A DNA stretch of 64,000 nt. Origin: Bordetella genomosp. 1. Its GTDB lineage: Bacteria; Pseudomonadota; Gammaproteobacteria; Burkholderiales; Burkholderiaceae_B. Location of the stretch: positions 1-64,000 of the forward strand of contig NZ_NEVL01000004.1 of assembly GCF_002261335.1 (NCBI RefSeq), read 5' to 3'. The notes under the pieces were generated by a model. It did no database searches, was not told the origin of the DNA, and saw nothing but the letters and a program-made list of their open reading frames with translations. Both the position numbers and the translations under genes were made by a program. Shown in pieces: positions 57,602-64,000 of the stretch (within the stretch, counting starts at the first letter, position 1; each line of letters opens with the position of its first letter).

Positions 57602-58453
57602 ATGACCGCACGCATCATCGATGGCGCCGCCCTGTCGCAGCGCATCCGTACCGAAGTCGCCGACCGCGTCGCCGCCCTGACCGCGCGCGGCCACCGCCCC
57701 GGCCTGGCCGTGGTCCTCGTGGGTGAAGATCCCGCCTCGCAGGTCTATGTGCGCAACAAGGTCGCCGCCTGCGAAAAGGCCGGCCTGCATTCGGTCAAGG
57801 AACAATACCCGGCCGACATGAGCGAAGCCGAGCTGCTGGCCCGCATCGACACGCTCAACCGCGATCCGTCGATCCACGGCATCCTGGTGCAGCTGCCGCT
57901 GCCCAAGCACATCGACGCGCACAAGGTGATCGAGGCCATCGCGGCCGAGAAAGACGTCGACGGCTTCCACATCAGCAACGCCGGCCTGCTCATGACCGGC
58001 CAGCCGCTGTTCCGTCCGTGCACGCCCTACGGCGTCATGAAAATGCTCGAGTCCGAAGGCACCGTGCTGCGCGGCGCCGAGGCCGTCGTGGTGGGCGCCA
58101 GCAACATCGTGGGCAAGCCCATGGCGATGCTGCTGCTGGCCGCCGGCGCCACGGTCACGCTGTGCAACTCCAAGACCCGTGACCTGGGCGCCCAGACCCG
58201 CCGCGCCGACGTGCTCGTGGTGGCCACCGGCAAGCCCAACATGATCACCGGCGACATGATCAAGCCCGGCGCGATCGTGATCGACGTGGGCATCAACCGC
58301 GGCGCGGACGGCAAGCTCTGCGGCGACGTCGAGTTCGCCAGCGCCAAGGAAGTGGCCGGCGCCATTTCGCCCGTGCCGGGCGGCGTGGGCCCCATGACCA
58401 TCGCCATGCTGCTGGTCAACACGGTCGAAGCCGCCGAACGCGCGGCCGGCTGA
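57602..58453 (+). CDS. folD: Bifunctional methylene-THF dehydrogenase/cyclohydrolase FolD
   Basis: Interconverts 5,10-methylene-, methenyl- and 10-formyl-tetrahydrofolate. The 283-residue product (E. coli 288) has [17 protein letters not shown] with the catalytic Lys, [39 protein letters not shown], the NADP site [16 protein letters not shown] and the C-terminal [12 protein letters not shown]. It follows the two-component genes closely and ends at a hairpin. Confidence 0.98.
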   Translation: MTARIIDGAALSQRIRTEVADRVAALTARGHRPGLAVVLVGEDPASQVYVRNKVAACEKAGLHSVKEQYPADMSEAELLARIDTLNRDPSIHGILVQLPLPKHIDAHKVIEAIAAEKDVDGFHISNAGLLMTGQPLFRPCTPYGVMKMLESEGTVLRGAEAVVVGASNIVGKPMAMLLLAAGATVTLCNSKTRDLGAQTRRADVLVVATGKPNMITGDMIKPGAIVIDVGINRGADGKLCGDVEFASAKEVAGAISPVPGGVGPMTIAMLLVNTVEAAERAAG

Positions 58454-58461
58454 CCCCACCC

Positions 58462-58486
58462 GGGGCGCCGCCCGCCGCGGCGCCCC
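58462..58486 (+). terminator. Hairpin after folD
   Basis: A 10-bp perfect GC stem (58462-58471 with 58477-58486, 5-nt loop) begins 8 bp after the stop, followed by TTCCCC. Confidence 0.65.
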
Positions 58487-58587
58487 TTCCCCGCGTGACC
58501 CGCCTTGTTTTCCCCCGATCCGCCCCCAACTCACACGCAAGCCGTCCCGCTCGCGGGTCACCTTTCGACGTTTTCTGGAATCGCGCG

Positions 58588-60654
58588 ATGACCAATCCCC
58601 TGCTCGCACCCGTGGCCGACCTGGTCGACTACGCCGCCGTCAAGCCCGCGCACATCGTGCCAGCCATCGAGGAGCTGCTCGGTCTGGCGCGCAAGGCCGT
58701 CGATCACGCCGCCGATCCGGCGCTGGCCCCCACCTGGGAGGCGGTGGTCGAACCGCTCGACACCACCTCCGAACGCCTGTGGCGCGCCTGGTCGGTGGCC
58801 GGCCACCTCAACGCCGTGGTCAACACCCCCGAGCTGCGCGAGGCGTACAACGCCGCGCTGCCGCTGGTGACCGAGTTCTCGACCTGGGTCGGGCTGCACG
58901 AAGGCCTCTACCGCCAGTACCAGCGCCTGGCCGCCGCGCCCGAGTTTGCCGGCTGGGATCCGGTGCGCCGCCGCGTGGTCGAACTCGCGCTGCGCGACTT
59001 CCGCCTGAGCGGCGTCGAGCTCACCGGCGCCGCGCGCGAACGCTACGCCGCGATCTCCGACCGCGAAGCGCAGGTGTCGCAGAAGTTTTCCGAAAACGTG
59101 CTCGACGCGATCGACGCCTGGTCGCTCTATCTCGACGACGACAGCCGCCTGGCCGGCATTCCGGCCGACGTGATCGCCGCCGCGCGCGAAGAGGCCGAAC
59201 AGGACGGCAAGCCCGGCTACAAGCTGACGCTCAAGATGCCCTGCTTCCTGCCGGTCATGCAGTACGCGCGCGACCGCGCCCTGCGCGAAACGCTGTACCG
59301 CGCCTACGGCACGGTGGCCTCCGAACAGGGCGCGACCGAGTTCGACAACTCGCCGCTGATCGAGGAGCTGCTGGCCCTGCGCGCCGAAGAGGCCGGGCTG
59401 CTCTCCTACGCCAACTTCGCCGAGCTGCGCCTGCAGACCCGCATGGCCCGCGACGCGGCCGAAGTCACCACCTTCCTGCGTGACCTCGCGGCCCGCGCCA
59501 AGCCGCATGCCGTGCGCGATCTCGACGAGCTGCGCGACTTCGCGGCACGCGAGCTGGGGCTGCCCGAGCTGCAATCCTGGGACGTGGGCTTCGCTTCCGA
59601 GCGCCTGCGCGAGGCGCGCTACGCCTATTCCGAAGACGAGATCAAGCAGTACTTCACCGAGCCGCGCGTGCTGGCCGGCCTGTTCGAGGTGATCGAGTCG
59701 CTGTTCGACGTGCGCCTGCGCGAAGTGCCGGTGTCGTCGTGGCACGCCGACGTGCGCGGCGTGCAGGTCGAATCGCCCGAGGGCGCCGTGATCGGCCACC
59801 TCTACCTAGACCTCTACGCCCGCGCCGGCAAGCAGAGCGGCGCCTGGGTCGACAGCGAACGCAGCCGCCGCCGCACCGCCGCCGGCCTGCAGACCCCCAT
59901 CGCCTACCTGACCTGCAACTTCTCGCGCCCGAGCGGCGGCAAGGCGGCGCTCCTCACGCACGACGACGTCATCACGCTGTTCCACGAAACCGGCCACGCG
60001 CTGCATGCGCTGCTCTCCGAGGTGGACGAGCCGGGCGTCGCCGCCTTCGCCAGCGTCGAGTGGGACGCCATCGAGCTGCCCTCGCAGTTCATGGAAAACT
60101 TCTGCTGGGAATGGTCGGTGGTGCAGAAGCTGTCGGCCCACGTCGACAGCGGTGCGGCGCTGCCGCGCGAGCTCTACGACCGACTGGTTGCGGCGCGCAA
60201 CTATCAGAGCGGCATGCAGACCGTGCGCCAGATCGAGTTCGCGCTGTTCGACATGCTGATGCACGATCGCGCCAAAGGCATGCCCATCGCGGACGTGCTG
60301 GCGCTGCTGCAACAGGTGCGCGCCGAGGTCGCGGTGCTGTTCCCGCCGGCCTGGCACCGCCTGCCGCATGCCTTCTCGCACCTGTTCGCGGGTGGCTACG
60401 GCGCGGGCTACTACAGCTACAAGTGGGCCGAGGTGCTGTCGGCCGACGCCTATGAGGCCTTCGAGGAGGCGGCCGCGCGCAAGGGCGACGCGGCCGGCAC
60501 GCTCGACACCGAGACCGGCCTGCGTTTCCGCAAGGAAGTGCTGGCGGTGGGCGGCGCGCGCCCGGCGGCGGAGTCGTTCGCGGCCTTCCGCGGCCGCGCG
60601 CCGCGCATGGATGCGCTGCTGCGCCACAGCGGCATGGGCGAGCAGCCCGCCTGA
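58588..60654 (+). CDS. prlC: Oligopeptidase A (M3 metallopeptidase)
   Basis: Cytosolic zinc peptidase that degrades short peptides such as cleaved signal peptides. The 688-residue product (E. coli PrlC 680) has the zinc motif HExxH in TLFHETGHALHALL, a downstream Glu in the FASVEWDAIELPSQFMENFCWE block, and SHLFAGGYGAGYYSYKWAEVLSADAY near the end. The open frame extends to 58495, but ATG 58588 (MTNPLLAP) fits the family start and has GGAA upstream. Confidence 0.95.
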   Translation: MTNPLLAPVADLVDYAAVKPAHIVPAIEELLGLARKAVDHAADPALAPTWEAVVEPLDTTSERLWRAWSVAGHLNAVVNTPELREAYNAALPLVTEFSTWVGLHEGLYRQYQRLAAAPEFAGWDPVRRRVVELALRDFRLSGVELTGAARERYAAISDREAQVSQKFSENVLDAIDAWSLYLDDDSRLAGIPADVIAAAREEAEQDGKPGYKLTLKMPCFLPVMQYARDRALRETLYRAYGTVASEQGATEFDNSPLIEELLALRAEEAGLLSYANFAELRLQTRMARDAAEVTTFLRDLAARAKPHAVRDLDELRDFAARELGLPELQSWDVGFASERLREARYAYSEDEIKQYFTEPRVLAGLFEVIESLFDVRLREVPVSSWHADVRGVQVESPEGAVIGHLYLDLYARAGKQSGAWVDSERSRRRTAAGLQTPIAYLTCNFSRPSGGKAALLTHDDVITLFHETGHALHALLSEVDEPGVAAFASVEWDAIELPSQFMENFCWEWSVVQKLSAHVDSGAALPRELYDRLVAARNYQSGMQTVRQIEFALFDMLMHDRAKGMPIADVLALLQQVRAEVAVLFPPAWHRLPHAFSHLFAGGYGAGYYSYKWAEVLSADAYEAFEEAAARKGDAAGTLDTETGLRFRKEVLAVGGARPAAESFAAFRGRAPRMDALLRHSGMGEQPA

Positions 60655-60887
60655 TCGGCCCGCAACGCCAGGCCCACGGGCCGGACCTGCCTGCGCGCCG
60701 GTCCGGCCCGTCTGCTTTGCGGCCCCCGCTTGATCTTGCGCAGGGGCGCGGCAGGCGGACCCTGACCAGGGGCGGCGCGCGGCACGCTAGAATCGGGACA
60801 GCCGTGCGCGTCACGCCGGATGCCGCGCGCGGCCGAGCCCGCCACGCCGTCCGCACGACGCCGTCAGCCCCTTTTCCCGAGCCCACC

Positions 60888-61547
60888 ATGTCTGTTGTCG
60901 AGCAGCCCGTGTCGCCGTCCCGTCCTGCCCCCGTCTCCGGCGCGCGCCGCCGCCTCCTGCACGGCGCCGCGGCGCTCTGCGTGGCCGGCCTGCTGTCGGC
61001 CTGCGGCGACCGCAATGTCGACTGGACGCTGTACAACGTGCGCGGCCACCTGCCCGACCTGAAGTTCAGCCTGCAGGCGGCCAACCACCAAACCGTGACC
61101 GAGGCGGCCCTCAAGGGCAAGACGGTGCTGTTGTTCTTCGGCTACGCCAGTTGTCCGGATGTGTGCCCGACCACGATGGCGCAGCTGACCACCGTGCTCA
61201 ACGAGCTGGGCGAACAGGCGCGCGACGTGCGCATCGTGTTCGTGAGCGTCGACCCCCATCGCGACACGCCGGAAATCCTGCAGGCCTACGTGAACGCCTT
61301 CAATCCCCACACGCTGGGGCTGACCGGCAACGAACGCCAGGTCGCCGACCTGGCGCGGCGCTATCGCGTGGCCTACCAGATCGAGAAGCCCAGGCCGGGC
61401 GACGACGCCGAGACCTACGAAGTGACGCACAGCCGTGGCGTCTACATTTTCGACAACCAGGGCCGCGCCCGCCTGCTTGCCTCGGACACCGACACGGTGC
61501 CCGCAATCGTCAAGGATTTGAGACTGTTGCTGGACCAGACGGGCTGA
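60888..61547 (+). CDS. SCO1/SenC copper-chaperone lipoprotein
   Basis: Thioredoxin-like protein that delivers copper to, or maintains, cytochrome oxidase CuA centres. The 219-residue product has a lipoprotein signal (lipobox LLSAC, preceded by RRR and a hydrophobic stretch) and the copper-binding CPDVC in FFGYASCPDVCPTTM, with the partner His in EVTHSRGVYIFD. SVDPHRDTPEILQAY is typical. ATG 60888 (MSVVEQP) is used; the 5' extension of the frame is GC-rich read-through. No oxidase genes are adjacent in this window. Confidence 0.93.
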   Translation: MSVVEQPVSPSRPAPVSGARRRLLHGAAALCVAGLLSACGDRNVDWTLYNVRGHLPDLKFSLQAANHQTVTEAALKGKTVLLFFGYASCPDVCPTTMAQLTTVLNELGEQARDVRIVFVSVDPHRDTPEILQAYVNAFNPHTLGLTGNERQVADLARRYRVAYQIEKPRPGDDAETYEVTHSRGVYIFDNQGRARLLASDTDTVPAIVKDLRLLLDQTG

Positions 61548-61643
61548 TCCGCTCTGGCACCAGTTGTTACACCCACGCCGCGCGGGCGCTGGGTATCATG
61601 ATCTCAACCGGGGGAGGTCCCCGGACGTCTGCCAGGAGGTCGC

Positions 61644-61895
61644 ATGAGCATCATCATCATGATCATCGTCGGTTTCATCGTCGGTTTGATTGCGCGCGCA
61701 ATCATGCCCGGAGACCAGCCCATGGGCATCATCCTGACCACGATCCTCGGGATCGTCGGCGCGGTCGTCGCCGGCTTCCTGGGCCAGACCCTCGGCTGGT
61801 ACGCTCCCGGCGAACCGGCGGGCTGGATCGCATCGGTGATCGGCGCCATCATCGTGCTGTTCGTGGTGGGCATGTTCGCCAAGAAGCGCGGCTGA
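61644..61895 (+). CDS. GlsB/YeaQ/YmgE-family small membrane protein
   Basis: 83 residues with three hydrophobic segments: MSIIIMIIVGFIVGLIARAI, GIILTTILGIVGAVVAGFLG and GWIASVIGAIIVLFVVGMF, ending AKKRG. The GDQPMGIILTTILGIVGA block is the family signature. GGAGG lies about 6 nt before the ATG. Related proteins are linked to stress responses, but the function is not known. It stands alone between the SCO gene and a terminator. Confidence 0.93.
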   Translation: MSIIIMIIVGFIVGLIARAIMPGDQPMGIILTTILGIVGAVVAGFLGQTLGWYAPGEPAGWIASVIGAIIVLFVVGMFAKKRG

Positions 61896-61933
61896 CGCCC
61901 GCGGGGCCGGTCGCGGCCCCGCGCTGAAGCACC

Positions 61934-61970
61934 AAGGCCTGAACCCGTTCCCCGGGCTCAGGCCTTTTTG
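61934..61970 (+). terminator. Intrinsic terminator after the GlsB-like gene
   Basis: A 9-bp stem (61934-61942 with 61958-61966) continued by an inner CCCG/CGGG pair and followed by a T run. Confidence 0.88.
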
Positions 61971-61978
61971 TATGCGTG

Positions 61979-62038
61979 CGCAGCGGCGAGCGCAGCGGCG
62001 AGCGCAGCAGCGGGCGCAGCAGCGAGCGCAGCCTCGGG
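61979..62038. repeat. Five-unit 12-bp tandem repeat
   Basis: Five consecutive 12-bp units of CGCAGCGGCGAG and close variants (61979-61990, 61991-62002, 62003-62014, 62015-62026, 62027-62038). Units 1 and 2 are identical; the others differ at one to three bases. It lies between the terminator of the GlsB-like gene and the convergent aldo/keto reductase stop at 62065, outside any gene. Confidence 0.85.
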
Positions 62039-62064
62039 CGCAAGCGCGCCCGCCGCGCCCCGCC

Positions 62065-63045
<981 letters not shown>

Positions 63046-63086
63046 GGTTTCTCTCGATCGGAGCCGGCGCGCGCGCCGGAAGGAAC

Positions 63087-63106
63087 GCGGCCCCCGCAGG
63101 GGCCGC
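63087..63106. terminator. Hairpin between the two aldo/keto reductase genes
   Basis: An 8-bp perfect stem (63087-63094 with 63099-63106), loop CGCA. A second, 16-bp self-complementary GC palindrome lies at 63064-63079. Neither is followed by a T run. Confidence 0.45.
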
Positions 63107-63124
63107 CGTGGCGTCGCGAGGGCC

Positions 63125-63952
63125 TCAGCCCTTGAAGCGCGCCGGATCGGGGCCGAGCCGGCCGCCTTCGGGGATGGCGTCGATCGCGGCCATGTCGGCC
63201 TCGCTCAGTTCGAAGCCGAACACGTCGATGTTGGCGCGGATGCGCGACGGCGTCACCGACTTGGGAATCACGATCAGGCCGCTCTGCAGGTGCCAGCGCA
63301 GGATGACCTGGGCCGGCGTCTTGTCGAGCCGCTGCGCGATGCCCGCGATCACGCCGTCATGCAGGGCCTCGCCCTGGCCCAGCGGGCTCCAGGATTCGGT
63401 GGCGATGCCGTGCTCGGCATGAAAGGCACGCAGCTCGCGCTGGGCAAAGCCCGGATGCAGCTCGACCTGGTTCACCGCCGGCACCACGCCGGTCTGGTCG
63501 ATCAGCAACTGCAGATTCTCGCGCGTGAAGTTGGACACCCCGATCGAGCGGGCGCGGCCGTCTTCCTTCATCTCGACCATGGCGCGCCAGGCGTCGAGGA
63601 ACTTGTCGCTGCCGGCCACCGGCCAATGGATCAGATACAGGTCGACATAGGCCAGGCCCAGCTTCTGCAGGCTTTCGTCCATCGCGCGCTGCGCGGCCTC
63701 GTAGTCGTGCTTGTCGTTCCACAGCTTGGTGGTCACGAACAGCTCGCGGCGGCCCACGCCCGCCGAACGCAGGCCCTCGCCCACGCCGGCCTCGTTGCCA
63801 TAGATCGCGGCGGTGTCGACCGAACGGTAGCCCGCGGCCAGCGCCTCTTTCACGGCCGCCGACGCCTGGTCGTTGGGCACCTGCCAGACACCCAGCCCCA
63901 GCTGCGGCATCTTGTTGCCATCGTTCAATGTGATTGCGGGGACTTTCGCCAT
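63125..63952 (-). CDS. Aldo/keto reductase, DkgA/DkgB-like
   Basis: 275-residue AKR of the 2,5-diketo-D-gluconate reductase/methylglyoxal reductase type. Tetrad D46, Y51, K76 and H109 in SVDTAAIYGNE, VTTKLWND and LYLIHWPV. GVSNF, NQVELHP and VIPKSVTPSRIRANIDVFGFEL are family blocks. GGAGG stands 5 nt before ATG 63952, so the frame upstream is not used. It is unlike the neighbouring reductase (a different subfamily), so this is not a simple tandem duplication. Confidence 0.95.
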   Translation of the reverse strand: MAKVPAITLNDGNKMPQLGLGVWQVPNDQASAAVKEALAAGYRSVDTAAIYGNEAGVGEGLRSAGVGRRELFVTTKLWNDKHDYEAAQRAMDESLQKLGLAYVDLYLIHWPVAGSDKFLDAWRAMVEMKEDGRARSIGVSNFTRENLQLLIDQTGVVPAVNQVELHPGFAQRELRAFHAEHGIATESWSPLGQGEALHDGVIAGIAQRLDKTPAQVILRWHLQSGLIVIPKSVTPSRIRANIDVFGFELSEADMAAIDAIPEGGRLGPDPARFKG

Positions 63953-64000
63953 TACCACCTCCGGATGCAGTGAGACGCCGGGCACAAACGCTGTGCGGCG

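Noticed and set aside
63064-63106. CRISPR-like or insertion-sequence ends between the aldo/keto reductase genes
   Set aside because: Only two unrelated GC palindromes; no direct repeats, spacers, target duplications or transposase.

Overview
The window is GC-rich, densely coded DNA from a betaproteobacterium, most likely the Bordetella/Achromobacter side of the Alcaligenaceae. The reasons are the flhDC-motAB-che-flhBAF-flg gene order, a pyruvate dehydrogenase operon whose E3 subunit carries its own lipoyl domain, and the general protein character. The genus is inferred from gene content and was not checked by any search.

Region 1 (1-38,500) is a motility and chemotaxis block. From the left edge on the minus strand there are two methyl-accepting chemotaxis protein genes (the first cut by the window edge), then flgL, K, J, I, H, G, F, E, D, C and B, transcribed from flgB towards the receptors. 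flgA, flgM and flgN run the other way, and flgN converges on flhF across a strong bidirectional terminator. The minus-strand series continues with flhF-flhA-flhB, a soluble receptor gene, and cheZ, cheY, cheB, cheR, a third membrane receptor, cheW, cheA, a CheY-like regulator, motB, motA, flhC and flhD. The master regulator operon flhDC therefore leads a long motility/chemotaxis transcription unit. Across an AT-rich intergenic stretch lies divergent fliA (sigma-28), followed by the flagellin gene fliC behind a recognisable sigma-28 promoter. flgM, the anti-sigma-28 gene, also has a sigma-28 promoter, which closes the usual feedback loop.

Region 2 (38,641-48,119) is the most unusual part. Directly after fliC come eight genes joined by overlaps or very short gaps. 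The first encodes a 1153-residue protein with an N-terminal SAM methyltransferase resembling the protein-lysine methyltransferase/'methyltransferase regulatory domain' family, a TPR section, and a C-terminal O-GlcNAc-transferase-like (GT41) glycosyltransferase. The next seven encode a CDP-glucose route (cytidylyltransferase, 4,6-dehydratase, 3,5-epimerase-like cupin, zinc-containing C-methyltransferase, short-chain reductase) plus a CmcI-type O-methyltransferase and a hexapeptide acetyltransferase. Together they look like a dedicated system that makes a C-methyl-branched 6-deoxy sugar and puts it on flagellin. A small YjfB-like motility protein follows.

Region 3 (48,229-58,490) holds the aceE-aceF-lpdA pyruvate dehydrogenase operon (minus strand). 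Divergent from it are a FixL/FixJ-like two-component pair and folD. A 15-bp palindrome lies upstream of aceE.

Region 4 (58,588-64,000) has housekeeping and accessory genes: an M3 oligopeptidase (prlC), a SCO1/SenC lipoprotein, a small GlsB/YeaQ membrane protein, a five-unit 12-bp tandem repeat, and two aldo/keto reductases of different subfamilies. No tRNA, rRNA, CRISPR array, insertion sequence or prophage was seen. In many genes the start codon was moved to an internal codon because a ribosome binding site is visible there; each such choice is stated in the entry.
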